Source: Oscillatoriales cyanobacterium CG2_30_44_21
GTDB taxonomy: Bacteria; Cyanobacteriota; Cyanobacteriia; Pseudanabaenales; Pseudanabaenaceae
Assembly: GCA_001873375.1 (NCBI GenBank)
Contig: MNZA01000170.1
Location: 1 to 36,557, forward strand
Reading direction: 5' to 3'
Length of the DNA: 36,557 nucleotides
Part shown: positions 9,350-17,435 of the stretch, piece by piece
How positions within the stretch are numbered: position 1 is the stretch's first letter
Layout: each line of letters begins with the position of its first letter
Notes under the pieces: generated by a model
Seen by the model: only the letters and a program-made list of their open reading frames with translations
Database searches by the model: none
What the model was told of the DNA's origin: nothing
Program-made: the position numbers and the translations under genes

Positions 9350-9841
9350 ATTCTTTTCGCTTAACTCTCGGCTCATGTAGTCAAAGGGAGCAGCTAGCCA
9401 TTCAGCAGAATCGCCAACTTGCTCAAATACAAGTTGTTTCAAAATCTGAATGCCTTGAACTGTAGGACCAATGGGAACGCACAACGAGTTATAGGTTTCA
9501 CGCAAGCCTTGTAAAACTCTTTCGTCAAGGACATCATTGTTACCAGCAATTAGAGCATAGGAAGCATAGCGGAGGTAGTAGTCCATATCGCGCAAGCAGG
9601 CAGCAAAGCGGCGAGTTGTGTATGCATTTCCGCCTGGACGGATTAGATCAGGAACTTCTTCAAATAGCTGCGAGCCAGCTTTGCGAACTAAAGAAGCGGC
9701 ATTGGCGGTAATGGCTGAAGAGGCGGCTAGGCGAGCATTGCCTGTGGCAAAGTAGGACTTGAGGGTATCCATGGCATCGCGGTCAAAGTATTTACCAGTG
9801 GCATCGTAAGCACCAATCAGGCTGGTAATTGCATCCTGCAT
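9344..9841 (-). CDS. apcF: Allophycocyanin beta-18 subunit (phycobilisome core)
   Basis: A 165-residue phycobiliprotein. It shares MQDAITSLIGAYD, LFEEVPDLIRPGGNAYTTRR and AACLRDMDYYLRYASY with ApcF rather than ApcB. The Cys in AACLRD is the phycocyanobilin attachment site, and the Asn in GGNAYTTRR is the position methylated in beta-type subunits. The C-terminus ends in YMSRELSEKNI and is a few residues shorter than typical ApcF. A Cys replaces the usual Gly in YNSLCVPIGP. ApcF works with ApcE in terminal energy emitters of the core. AAGGAG precedes ATG 9841. No other phycobilisome gene is adjacent. Confidence 0.95.
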   Translation of the reverse strand: MQDAITSLIGAYDATGKYFDRDAMDTLKSYFATGNARLAASSAITANAASLVRKAGSQLFEEVPDLIRPGGNAYTTRRFAACLRDMDYYLRYASYALIAGNNDVLDERVLQGLRETYNSLCVPIGPTVQGIQILKQLVFEQVGDSAEWLAAPFDYMSRELSEKNI

Positions 9842-10202
9842 ATAGTTTTCTCCTTATTATTAGCTTTTAAATAAATGTATCGGTAACGTATTTATAAAGT
9901 TTGTAAAGTATATATAACTTAAACTTGGTAACTGACTTATTGCTAGCTACCCAAATCATTTTACTGCGATCGCAGTCCCTAATACGTCACTGCAAGGTAA
10001 GCTTAGACTATTAAAGATTTATTAAATTAAAGATCAATATTTAAGGGTCTACACTTAGCAGCACTTTGGCTAGGCTTAGGCACTGACTTTTTGACACCAG
10101 AACTAAATCCTAGGGTTCAACTTAATTGAGTAAACTAAGTAACCCTAAATAATTTTTTTGTAGAGCAATGCTAAGAAATGAGTTTACTGCGAGGCTAGGC
10201 GT
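9842..10202. other. Intergenic region between divergent apcF and FIST genes
   Basis: 361 bases without an open frame. The half next to apcF is A/T-rich and presumably holds its promoter and leader, but no clear -35/-10 pair can be fixed. An imperfect inverted repeat (TAGGGTT-CAACTTA against TAAGTAACCCTA) lies at 10111-10147. No family-A hairpin is present. Confidence 0.5.
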
Positions 10203-11411
10203 ATGAATTGGGTTACTAGTCTTTCGACAAAAATATCGTTAGAAGCGGCGGTGCAGGATTTAGCGCAGCAAGTTTTGGCATTGCTTGGCGATCGCTCTCT
10301 CGATTTAGGGTTTTTATTTGTTTCCACAGCGTTTGCCAGTGACTATCCGCGACTATTGCCACTTTTAGCCGAAAAGTTACCGATCAAAAAATTAATCGGT
10401 TGTTCGGGCGGCGGCATTGTCGGCAATGGTCAAGAATTTGAGGATAAGCCCGCAATTTCCCTACTGATCGGTCATCTGCCCGATGCTGAGGTGAAAATAT
10501 TTCACTTAGATGATAGCGATTTGCCTGACTTGGATAGCTCACCCGATCGCTGGCAAAGCTTAACTGGTGTCGATCCAGCAACGGAGCCTAATTTTGTATT
10601 GGTTGGTGATCCCTTCTCATTTCCGATCAATGACTTGATCCAAGGTTTAGACTTTGCTTATCCGAATGCAGTCAAAGTGGGCGGTTTGGCGAGTAGCGGC
10701 GGCATGGGAGCCAATGCTTTATTTTGCTTTTATGAAGAAGGAAAGTACAAGCTTTATCGCACAGGACTTTTGGGTGTGGCGCTATGGGGAGACATCACCA
10801 TTGATCCAGTGGTGGCTCAAGGATGTCGCCCCATTGGGAAGATTTTGCAGGTGTCTGAATGCGAACGCAATCTGATTTTAGGTTTGGAAGGTAAGCCGCC
10901 CTTGAGTCTATTGCAAGATACGGTGGGTGGGCTGAGCCAAAGCGATCGCGAGTTAGCGCAGCATTCTCTATTCATCGGCGTAGTCATGAATGAGTTCAAG
11001 GCTAATCCTTCGCAGGGAGATTTTTTAATTCGCAATATTATTGGTGTTGACCCCCGATCTGGCGCGATCGCCGTTGGCGATCGGATGCGTCCTGGTCAAC
11101 GGATTCAGCTACACTTGCGCGATGGCAAGGCTTCGGCGGAAGATCTCGAAGAAGCGATGATTAATTATCTAAATCATTTGAACCTAGAGTCTCCTAATAT
11201 TGCACCTACGGCAGCCTTGATGTTTTCTTGTATGGGTCGGGGCGAGAGGCTATACAACAAGCCTAATTTTGATTCGGAAATATTACAAAAACACCTTGGC
11301 TTAATTCCGTTGGGTGGCTTTTTCTGTTCAGGAGAGATTGGTCCTGTGGGAGGGACAACTTTCTTGCATGGCTATACTTCTGTTTTTGGAATTTTAAGAC
11401 CTAAAAGTTAA
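10203..11411 (+). CDS. FIST-domain sensory protein
   Basis: A 402-residue soluble protein. The N-terminal half (FLFVSTAFASDYPRLLPLLAEKL, KKLIGCSGGGIVGNG) matches the FIST N domain. The C-terminal half (SCMGRGERLY, PLGGFFCSGEIGPVGGTTFLHGYTSVFGIL) matches FIST C. FIST domains are thought to bind small ligands and usually occur in signal-transduction proteins; here the two halves stand alone without kinase or methyl-accepting domains. ATG 10203 follows AGGCGT. No partner gene adjoins. The ligand cannot be read from the sequence. Confidence 0.88.
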   Translation: MNWVTSLSTKISLEAAVQDLAQQVLALLGDRSLDLGFLFVSTAFASDYPRLLPLLAEKLPIKKLIGCSGGGIVGNGQEFEDKPAISLLIGHLPDAEVKIFHLDDSDLPDLDSSPDRWQSLTGVDPATEPNFVLVGDPFSFPINDLIQGLDFAYPNAVKVGGLASSGGMGANALFCFYEEGKYKLYRTGLLGVALWGDITIDPVVAQGCRPIGKILQVSECERNLILGLEGKPPLSLLQDTVGGLSQSDRELAQHSLFIGVVMNEFKANPSQGDFLIRNIIGVDPRSGAIAVGDRMRPGQRIQLHLRDGKASAEDLEEAMINYLNHLNLESPNIAPTAALMFSCMGRGERLYNKPNFDSEILQKHLGLIPLGGFFCSGEIGPVGGTTFLHGYTSVFGILRPKS

Positions 11412-11415
11412 GAGT

Positions 11416-11439
11416 TACAGCGCTTTGCGCCTACTTAAA
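11416..11439 (+). repeat. 24-base tag (TACAGCGCTTTGC...ACTTAAA) next to a hairpin
   Basis: A 24-base sequence that recurs with two or three differences at 17875-17898 and 35661-35684. In all three cases it runs into the left arm of a long hairpin. Shorter versions occur at 20380-20393 and 25535-25551. Confidence 0.75.
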
Positions 11440-11494
11440 CCCCAAAAAATAAGTGGCGGCGCGAAGCGCCGCCACTTATTTTTTGGGGTTTAAG
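11434..11494. repeat. Family-A hairpin, 29-bp perfect arms
   Basis: Arms 11434-11462 and 11466-11494 are perfect complements over 29 bp around GAA. It has the GGCGGCGC/GCGCCGCC core and locus-specific outer arms, 23 bases after the FIST gene stop. Confidence 0.92.
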
Positions 11495-11563
11495 GATGTA
11501 GTTTTGCGAATAGTTACAAATACTTAGTTACGACTGTTCCCATGCTAATTTGGGAATACATGG

Positions 11564-11680
11564 CAGTAATTAAGTAGCTAGGCATAAGTAAACTAAAAAC
11601 CAAAAAGGTTGTTCCGCCCGCTACGCGGGCGGAACAACCTCTGGTTTTAGTTTTTACTTATCTCAGCTACTCAATTACTG
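11564..11680. mobile_element. MITE-like element C1, 117 bp, with about 30-bp imperfect terminal inverted repeats
   Basis: The left end CAGTAATTAAGTAGCTAGG and the right end, read in reverse complement CAGTAATTGAGTAGCTGAG, form terminal inverted repeats that continue inward. In the centre, 11606-11621 and 11625-11640 are 16-bp perfect arms (GCCCGC-TAC-GCGGGC core). Relatives with the same AAGTAGCTA end and hairpin lie at 16121-16191, 16351-16404 (partial) and 20506-20603. It has no coding capacity. With the adjacent family-A hairpin it fills the 340-base gap between 11412 and 11751. Confidence 0.75.
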
Positions 11681-11751
11681 ATGAGCGCAAAGCCTCTCTC
11701 AATTGAAGATTGCTGTAACTAAGAGATAGGGAATATCTAAGGATTAATTGA

Positions 11752-12156
11752 ATGTCTGATTTACATTCCATCGGTGTGCTTGGTGATTATTTGGGTAACT
11801 TCTCGCGATCGCATTGTGTATCGATATGTGCGTTCCTTGTACCTGCCAACTTGATTGTTACTTCCCAAACGATTCTATTCACAATTTTAAAGCGATCGCC
11901 TGTTCAGATTTTTACAATTAGTATCAGTGCGATCGTCTACGCTTCGCTAATGATTGCCCATGTGGCTAGTTGGTATATTGTTGGCGTGGTGATGGCTCCC
12001 ACTTTTATCTTGATGTTTTTGGGGATAACTTGCTTGGGAACTAATTGTGTTGCGCTTTGGCTAAAAGTTAAGCAGATTGAAATTGATTATTTAGGAATTC
12101 TTAAAAAGTCTGTTCCGATTAATTGGTTCTCTCGCAGGATGTCGGTTACTAATTGA
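11752..12156 (+). CDS. Small integral membrane protein, conserved type, unknown function
   Basis: A 134-residue protein with four hydrophobic stretches (roughly residues 22-45, 51-74, 77-100 and a weaker one), including SWYIVGVVMAPTFILMFLGITCLG, which resembles small conserved cyanobacterial membrane proteins. There is no signal peptide or catalytic motif. It stands alone between the C1 element and a hairpin whose arm begins on the last base of its stop codon. Function not assigned. Confidence 0.65.
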   Translation: MSDLHSIGVLGDYLGNFSRSHCVSICAFLVPANLIVTSQTILFTILKRSPVQIFTISISAIVYASLMIAHVASWYIVGVVMAPTFILMFLGITCLGTNCVALWLKVKQIEIDYLGILKKSVPINWFSRRMSVTN

Positions 12157-12194
12157 AAGTAAAAAGAGAGCGCAGAGCGCTCTCTTTTTACTTT
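12156..12194. terminator. Hairpin between convergent genes, 18-bp arms
   Basis: Arms 12156-12173 and 12177-12194 around AGA are perfect, with GAGCGC/GCGCTC inside and A5/T5 in the arms. It starts on the last base of the upstream stop codon and lies before the convergent stop at 12213. A degenerate core (GGCGGTGC) follows near 12200. Confidence 0.85.
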
Positions 12195-12212
12195 TGAAAT
12201 GGCGGTGCTTCG

Positions 12213-13154
12213 TTATTTTAAAATTTGGTCATCAGTGGAAAAGTCAATGTCGGCTTGACCGCGTTGACTAACTAGATAGTCTTGTTCAAAGGAAGTTTTT
12301 AGTCCAGAAACAAGATCGTATTTTGGTTGCCAGTTGAGGTCTTGAATAGCTTTGTTAACGGTCGCGAAGAAATGCTGCAAGCGGAAGGGGAAAGCCTTTT
12401 TCTTGCCAAAGTCAAAGGCTTTGGGATTGTAGTACACAAAGTTTAATTGGCTAGGATCTTTGCCTGCGGCGATCGCGCATTGCTTGGCAAGTCCAATAAA
12501 AGTGACATAGCGAGTATCGGACACATTATAAATTTCACCGATCGCTTTTTGGTTTCCTAAGACTGCGACCATGGCGCTAGCAAGGTCTTCGACATGACCA
12601 AGTTGAGTAATAAATTTGCCATTTGCTGGGATCGGAATGGGGCGATCGCGCACGATTCGGTCAAAGAACCAAGCTTCTACATCATTATAGTTTTGTGGAC
12701 CATAGATGTAAGTCGGACGAATGGATGTGTAAGGAAATCCAGTTTCGGCTCGTAACTGTTGCAAATAGGCTTCGGTGTCGAGTTTGCCACTGTGACGACT
12801 CTTGGGGTCAGTGGCATCGGTTTCTGCATAGGGCAGTACATCACTGTCGAGATATACGCCAGCCGAACTCATGTAGACAAAATGTTGTAAGCGATCGCGA
12901 AAAATCTCTACCAATGGCTGAGTATCACTCAACTCGCGACTATTGTTATCAAAAATCACTTCAAAAGATTCATCGCCTAGCTTTTCTTGAAGCTGTTGCG
13001 GATCAGTGCGATCGCCGATGATTGTCCGCAGTCCCGCCACAGGTGAGGGCTTTTTGCCGCGATTGAATAGGGTGACATCATGCCCTTGGGCAACTAATTG
13101 TTTGACGAGAGACACACCGATAAATCTAGTGCCACCCATGACTAAAATTTTCAT
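12213..13154 (-). CDS. CSP41-like NAD-dependent epimerase/dehydratase-family protein
   Basis: A 313-residue extended SDR-fold protein. The Rossmann motif GGTRFIG is at residues 8-14, followed by FNRG, GDRTDP, FVYMSSAGVY and PYAETD, all typical of the CSP41b branch found in cyanobacteria and chloroplasts. The SDR YxxxK motif is not intact: in SRHSGKL the Lys is present but the Tyr position holds Arg, as in CSP41 proteins, which act as RNA-binding or endoribonuclease proteins in chloroplasts. Catalytic epimerase activity is therefore doubtful and a role with RNA or ribosomes is more likely, by analogy only. It begins at ATG 13154, with a hairpin 56 bases upstream. Confidence 0.88.
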   Translation of the reverse strand: MKILVMGGTRFIGVSLVKQLVAQGHDVTLFNRGKKPSPVAGLRTIIGDRTDPQQLQEKLGDESFEVIFDNNSRELSDTQPLVEIFRDRLQHFVYMSSAGVYLDSDVLPYAETDATDPKSRHSGKLDTEAYLQQLRAETGFPYTSIRPTYIYGPQNYNDVEAWFFDRIVRDRPIPIPANGKFITQLGHVEDLASAMVAVLGNQKAIGEIYNVSDTRYVTFIGLAKQCAIAAGKDPSQLNFVYYNPKAFDFGKKKAFPFRLQHFFATVNKAIQDLNWQPKYDLVSGLKTSFEQDYLVSQRGQADIDFSTDDQILK

Positions 13155-13210
13155 TATTTAAAATTGCTGTTGTGAACTCTCCTAATTATGAAACTGATCG
13201 GGAATTTTAG

Positions 13211-13245
13211 AAATGAGTTGCGGCGCAAAGCGCCGCAACTCATTT
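13211..13245. repeat. Family-A hairpin between divergent genes, 16-bp arms
   Basis: Perfect arms 13211-13226 and 13230-13245 around AAA. It lies between the divergent starts of the CSP41-like gene (13154) and the amidase (13327), so it cannot be a gene-end terminator for either. Confidence 0.9.
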
Positions 13246-13326
13246 TGGGTTTTGCAATGGCGCTTTGCGCCCCCAGTCAATCTCTGGGTTACACTTGGCA
13301 ATGGCGAAAGATAATTGAGAGACATT

Positions 13327-15162
13327 ATGCGGCGATTGATCGGAATTTTTTTAATTGGGATGCTGAGCTTCCTAGCTGCCAAGAGTCTTAGCGCTCAAAC
13401 CCCAAACCAAGAATTTATCCCGCCCAAGGGGCTGCATCTCACCTATCCACCATTGCAACACCAGACAACTAGCGATCGCCTATTTTTTATTGGTACTGCG
13501 CCTAAAAATGGCAATGTCAGCATCAATGACAAGTTAATCCAACGCAGCGATGCGGGGCATTTTGCGCCAAGCTTGCCGCTGCAATTGGGTGAAAATAATT
13601 TCAATATTGAATATGCTGAGGGAACAGGCGATCACCCTCCCGAAAAGATCAATGTCAAAGTCATCCGAGCATCGCGGATTGCCCTCCCTCCCACAGAATT
13701 TGGCTTTATTAGTGATTCGTTATTTCCCGCCGTTGATATTGCCAGACAACCTAACGAAAGAATTTGTTTTGATGCGATCGCCACGCCCAAAACGGCAGTC
13801 TCGGTCAGAGTAGGGGATCAGAACATCGCCATGTTGCCCCGCCGCCGCAATGTCCAACTACCACCCAACTCCTCGGTACTCACAGGCGACAATGAAGCCA
13901 ATGCCGAGTCACCTTCAGGCTATTTTCGTGGTTGCACTACTTTTGAAGTCGCAGGACAATTGGGCAAACCTGAGTATGAACTGCGCCAAGGAGATCGCCT
14001 GATCAAGCAAGCAGCCAAAGGTAAACTAGAAATCTTATCGCCCAAAGAATTCCAGATTGCCCATGTGAAGGCGATCGCGGCTGATGCTCGGACAGGCGCA
14101 AGTACGGACTTCTCACGACTAACGCCTTTACCCCAAGGCACAAAAGCTCTAATTACAGGCAAACAAGGGAACTGGCTTAGGTTTGACTATGGTGGCTGGG
14201 TCAGAGATAGCCTTGTCACCATCGAAGAGGTGGAAACTCTTCCCAAATCAATTGTGCGGAGCGTTAGTACTAAGCGTATTGTCAATTCTCTAAATAACAT
14301 TTGGACAGAAGTAAAGATTCCTCTTGAAGTGCCAGTGCCAATTTCCATTGTGCAAAGCGATCGCCTATTGACACTGACGCTGCACAATGTCACCGCGCAA
14401 ACTGACACTATTTCCATCGATCCAGATTCGATCATTAATAAAATAGATTGGGAACAAGCAGATCCCGACAAGGTAATTTACAAAATTCAGCTTAAACCCA
14501 AACAACAGTGGGGATACAAGGTTCTCTATCAAGGCACAAATTTAATTATTGCTCTCAAACATCCACCGCAAATTTCTCAACAGACGGCAGAAACAACACC
14601 TTTGCAAGGCACTAAAATCTTGCTCGATGCAGGACATGGTAGCCAAGAAGATTTAGGCTCTCGTGGACCAACGGGCTATCCTGAAAAGGATGTCACCCTA
14701 ATTACTTCCAAACTCCTAGAAACAGAACTGCGATCGCGTGGTGCTAAAGTAATCATGACTCGCACCGATGACTCAGATGTATTGCTGGAGCCGAGAGTTA
14801 ACCTGATTAATCAAGAAGAACCAACTCTCGCAATCAGTATTCACTACAATGCCCTTCCAGACGATGGCGACGCGATCAATACGGCGGGCGTTGGAGCTTT
14901 TTGGTACAATTCTCAAGCTCAAGACTTTGCCAGTTTTATCAACACCTATCTAGTTAAAAAACTTGATCGCCGTGATTATGGAGTTTTCTGGAATAACCTT
15001 GCCCTCGCCCGTCCGACAATAGCGCCATCGGTTCTTTTAGAATTAGGCTTTATGATCAATCCTGTGGAATTTGAATGGATTATTGATCCCCAACAGCAAC
15101 AGATACTTACTAAAACTCTGGCTGATGGTATTACTGAGTGGATTCTCAATGCTGTTAACTGA
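13327..15162 (+). CDS. N-acetylmuramoyl-L-alanine amidase, AmiC-like (Amidase_3)
   Basis: About 611 residues from ATG 13327; an in-frame TTG at 13315 is less likely. An N-terminal signal peptide (RRLIGIFLIGMLSFLAAKSLSAQ) exports it to the periplasm. Two β-rich regions follow, the second (VKIPLEVPVPISIVQSDRLLTLTLHNV) resembling an AMIN-type targeting domain. The C-terminal catalytic domain has LLDAGHG, YPEKDV, AISIHYNA and VLLELGFMIN, giving the His/Glu/His zinc ligands and catalytic Glu. It cleaves the amide bond between MurNAc and the stem peptide during daughter-cell separation. Its last 14 bases overlap the start of the AEC permease gene. Confidence 0.93.
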   Translation: MRRLIGIFLIGMLSFLAAKSLSAQTPNQEFIPPKGLHLTYPPLQHQTTSDRLFFIGTAPKNGNVSINDKLIQRSDAGHFAPSLPLQLGENNFNIEYAEGTGDHPPEKINVKVIRASRIALPPTEFGFISDSLFPAVDIARQPNERICFDAIATPKTAVSVRVGDQNIAMLPRRRNVQLPPNSSVLTGDNEANAESPSGYFRGCTTFEVAGQLGKPEYELRQGDRLIKQAAKGKLEILSPKEFQIAHVKAIAADARTGASTDFSRLTPLPQGTKALITGKQGNWLRFDYGGWVRDSLVTIEEVETLPKSIVRSVSTKRIVNSLNNIWTEVKIPLEVPVPISIVQSDRLLTLTLHNVTAQTDTISIDPDSIINKIDWEQADPDKVIYKIQLKPKQQWGYKVLYQGTNLIIALKHPPQISQQTAETTPLQGTKILLDAGHGSQEDLGSRGPTGYPEKDVTLITSKLLETELRSRGAKVIMTRTDDSDVLLEPRVNLINQEEPTLAISIHYNALPDDGDAINTAGVGAFWYNSQAQDFASFINTYLVKKLDRRDYGVFWNNLALARPTIAPSVLLELGFMINPVEFEWIIDPQQQQILTKTLADGITEWILNAVN

Positions 15163-16105
15163 TAGTCTCAATTTCTGGTCTGTCTTCCACTTGGGGGATC
15201 TTGCCAATGCATATTTTCCATTAGTTTTATGGACAGGTGTGGGATTAGTTATTTCCAGATTTGCTTCTGCTAATTTATCGAAATATTTGGGCGTGGGACT
15301 CTATTGGGTGGGTGTGCCGTTACAGCTATTTGTGTTAGCCAGACATACGGAGTTCTCAGATACACCTTACATTCCTTATGTGGCGATCGCTACTTTAGTC
15401 CTCAGTTGGTTGCTTGCCCTAATTGGCTGGCAGTTTGCCAAACGCGAAGATAGCGATCGCTCTAGTTTGGGAAGCTTTATTTTGGCGACAATGCTCGGTA
15501 ACACGGGTTTTGTGGGCTTAACCTTAACCAATTCCTTAACCAGTTCCACTTATACCGATTGGGCAGTTCTCTATAGCATCGCCAGTAATGTCGCTGGCAA
15601 TTATGGAATTGCTGTATTTATCGCTAGTTACTTCGGCAAGAGTGACGTAAAGCCGCCTTGGTGGAAACTAATCCTTAACGTGGCAACTGTGCCAAGTCTG
15701 TGGGCTTTTGCGATCGGTTGGTACACTCGTCCAATTGGCTTGCCTCAGTCCATTGAGTCAGCGCTCGACACAGGCATCTGGATTACGATCGCCTTTGCCC
15801 TCACCCTAGTTGGGTTACGTCTCGGTAAAATCGAGAAATGGGAAAGCCTCAAACCCGCGGCGATCGCCGCAGGTTTACGGGTAGGACTTGTGCCATTAGC
15901 GATCGGTTTAGGTGCGACCGCCTTTGGCTTGAGAGACGATCCCCGCTTGATCTTAACTTTGATGTCTGGTACACCCACAGGTTTGTCGGTGCTGATCTTG
16001 GCAGAAGTGTATAACCTAGATCGCGATTTGCTAATCAGCACGATCGCCCTTTCTTTTGTCGGCTTAATTTTCGCATTACCAATCTGGATTGTCTGCTTCA
16101 GCTAA
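15149..16105 (+). CDS. AEC-family permease (auxin efflux carrier-like)
   Basis: About 318 residues with around ten hydrophobic helices. Motifs LATMLGNTGFVGLTLTNSL and SIASNVAGNYGIAVFIASY are typical of the bile/auxin efflux (AEC) permeases. The start at ATG 15149 lies inside the end of the amidase gene, with a 14-base overlap in another frame, so translation is probably coupled. A longer reading from 15071 would overlap the amidase by about 90 bases and is unlikely. The substrate is unknown; bacterial members carry organic acids or similar anions. Confidence 0.87.
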   Translation: MLLTDSLNFWSVFHLGDLANAYFPLVLWTGVGLVISRFASANLSKYLGVGLYWVGVPLQLFVLARHTEFSDTPYIPYVAIATLVLSWLLALIGWQFAKREDSDRSSLGSFILATMLGNTGFVGLTLTNSLTSSTYTDWAVLYSIASNVAGNYGIAVFIASYFGKSDVKPPWWKLILNVATVPSLWAFAIGWYTRPIGLPQSIESALDTGIWITIAFALTLVGLRLGKIEKWESLKPAAIAAGLRVGLVPLAIGLGATAFGLRDDPRLILTLMSGTPTGLSVLILAEVYNLDRDLLISTIALSFVGLIFALPIWIVCFS

Positions 16106-16120
16106 ATCATTAATTTGATA

Positions 16121-16191
16121 TAAGTAGCTAGGCAGGAGTAAACCCAAAAGTATGTTTCGTCCGCTACGCGGACGAAACATACTTTTGGGTT
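16121..16191. mobile_element. MITE-like element C2, with 24-bp perfect hairpin
   Basis: It begins with AAGTAGCTAGGCAGGAGTAAAC, the same end as element C1. The arms 16141-16164 and 16168-16191 are perfect over 24 bp around TAC, with core GTCCGC/GCGGAC. The right terminal repeat is missing, replaced by the next element. Confidence 0.7.
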
Positions 16192-16281
16192 AGGACTTAC
16201 GCAAAAATGACTTAAAACTAGATTGCAAGGGCAATTCATGAATTGCCCTTACAATGCGTTGGTTTGCGTAAGTCCCAACCC
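16187..16281. mobile_element. MITE-like element E with GGACTTACGCAAA ends, 95 bp
   Basis: The ends GGGTTAGGACTTACGCAAA (16187-16205) and its reverse complement at 16263-16281 match at 18 of 19 bases. The centre 16227-16250 is a perfect 24-base palindrome (AAGGGCAATTC and reverse). GGACTTACGCA ends are known on non-autonomous elements and IS relatives in filamentous cyanobacteria. It shares five bases with the right arm of element C2. Confidence 0.75.
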
Positions 16282-16313
16282 ACGAAGTTATACCAATTCC
16301 AGTATGGTTTTTA

Positions 16314-16346
16314 AAATAAAGAAATAGCGTAGCCATTTCTTTATTT
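16314..16346. repeat. Family-D hairpin, 12-bp arms
   Basis: Arms AAATAAAGAAAT (16314-16325) and its complement (16335-16346) flank AGC-GTA-GCC, followed by TTGGTATTA. The same pattern occurs at 31-58 and 34429-34461. Confidence 0.7.
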
Positions 16347-16350
16347 GGTA

Positions 16351-16404
16351 TTATTCCGCCCGCTACGCGGGCGAAATAACCTCTAGGTTTGCTTAGCCAC
16401 TTAA
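16351..16404. mobile_element. Partial MITE-like element C3
   Basis: The hairpin 16351-16363 / 16367-16379 (12 of 13 paired) has the CCCGC-TAC-GCGGG core, then CCTCTAGGTTTGCTTAGCCACTTA, matching the right half of the C elements. No left end is visible. It lies 22 bases before the FTR1 start. Elements C2, E, D and C3 fill the 321 bases between 16106 and 16426. Confidence 0.6.
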
Positions 16405-16426
16405 AAGTTTAGAAGGAAAGTTAGTT

Positions 16427-17344
16427 ATGGACTTTAGTGCAGCGTTACCGATTTTTGCGATTACTCTGCGAGAGGGAGTGGAAGCGGCTCTTGTGGTGGG
16501 AATTGTGATGGCATATCTCAAAAAAGCCGATCGCAGTAATCTCTTCCCTTGGGTATTTGGTGGTATTGGTACAGGGTTGTTAGCGAGTCTATTGGTGGGA
16601 ATCTTATTGAATTGGTTCTTCCAAAAAGTTGAGAATACCGAACCATTGGGAGCGGCTTTTTATGGAGAGTTGTGGAAAGGAGCTTTAGGAATTATTGCGA
16701 TCGCCATGTTGAGTTGGATGTTGGTATGGATGACTGAAAATGCCAAGGCGCTCAAAGGTGAAATAGAGGGTCAGATTGGCAAAGCGATCGCCAATGAACA
16801 AAGCGCAGGCTGGGCAGTTTTTGCATTGATTTTAATTGCAGTATTGCGCGAAGGTTTTGAGGTGGTGATTTTTATCTCTGCAAAATTGCAAACAGGAATT
16901 GTGCCGATTATCAGTGCGATCGCAGGTTTAGTCGGTGCTGTTGCCATTGGAATCGCCCTCTTCCAATTTGGTATTCGCATTAATCTCAAAGCCTTTTTTC
17001 AAGCGATGGGCATCTTCCTGTTGCTGATCGTGGCGGGGCTAGTGGTCAGCGCGATCGGGCATCTCGACAAAGCGATCGCCGCCTATGCGAACCTTTACCA
17101 AACTTCTATCTGTCTACCTAGTGATGCGAGTTTGAGTTCCTGTTTGCTAGGTGATCTGGTGTGGGATGTGCATGATGTTTTTCCTGACAATCAATTTCCT
17201 GCGATTCTTCTCAAAGCGATGTTTGGATTTCGCGATCGCCTATTTTTGGGACAGGCGATCGCCTATTTTGCATTTTTAACTTCCGCAGGCTTTCTCTATT
17301 TTCAAAGCCTTACGGGTCAAACTCCTTTGCTTGCCAAGAAATAG
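16427..17344 (+). CDS. FTR1-family high-affinity iron permease
   Basis: A 305-residue membrane protein with about seven helices. It carries both hallmark REGxE motifs, ITLREGVEAALVVG near the N-terminus and AVLREGFEVVIFI about 140 residues later, which bind iron in Ftr1/EfeU permeases. It imports Fe(III), or Fe(II) after coupled oxidation. No EfeO/EfeB or multicopper oxidase gene adjoins, so its partner lies elsewhere. AGGAAAG precedes ATG 16427. The final two codons and the stop are part of the left arm of a 21-bp hairpin. Confidence 0.93.
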   Translation: MDFSAALPIFAITLREGVEAALVVGIVMAYLKKADRSNLFPWVFGGIGTGLLASLLVGILLNWFFQKVENTEPLGAAFYGELWKGALGIIAIAMLSWMLVWMTENAKALKGEIEGQIGKAIANEQSAGWAVFALILIAVLREGFEVVIFISAKLQTGIVPIISAIAGLVGAVAIGIALFQFGIRINLKAFFQAMGIFLLLIVAGLVVSAIGHLDKAIAAYANLYQTSICLPSDASLSSCLLGDLVWDVHDVFPDNQFPAILLKAMFGFRDRLFLGQAIAYFAFLTSAGFLYFQSLTGQTPLLAKK

Positions 17345-17379
17345 GGATGCGCGGCTTCGCCGCGCATCCCTATTTCTTG
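17335..17379. repeat. Hairpin whose stem contains the last codons of the FTR1 gene, 21-bp arms
   Basis: Perfect arms 17335-17355 and 17359-17379 around TTC, core GCGCGGC/GCCGCGC. The left arm includes the final Lys-Lys codons and the TAG stop (17336-17344). The right arm is therefore an inverted copy of coding sequence. No T-run follows. Confidence 0.92.
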
Positions 17380-17435
17380 ATTTGAAATTGATCGGTTAGA
17401 ATACTATTACAAAACTACACATTGGCAGGATTTGT

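Noticed and set aside
15071-15148. Longer N-terminus for the AEC permease
   Set aside because: It would overlap the conserved end of the amidase by about 90 bases; ATG 15149 gives a normal AEC N-terminus with a 14-base overlap.
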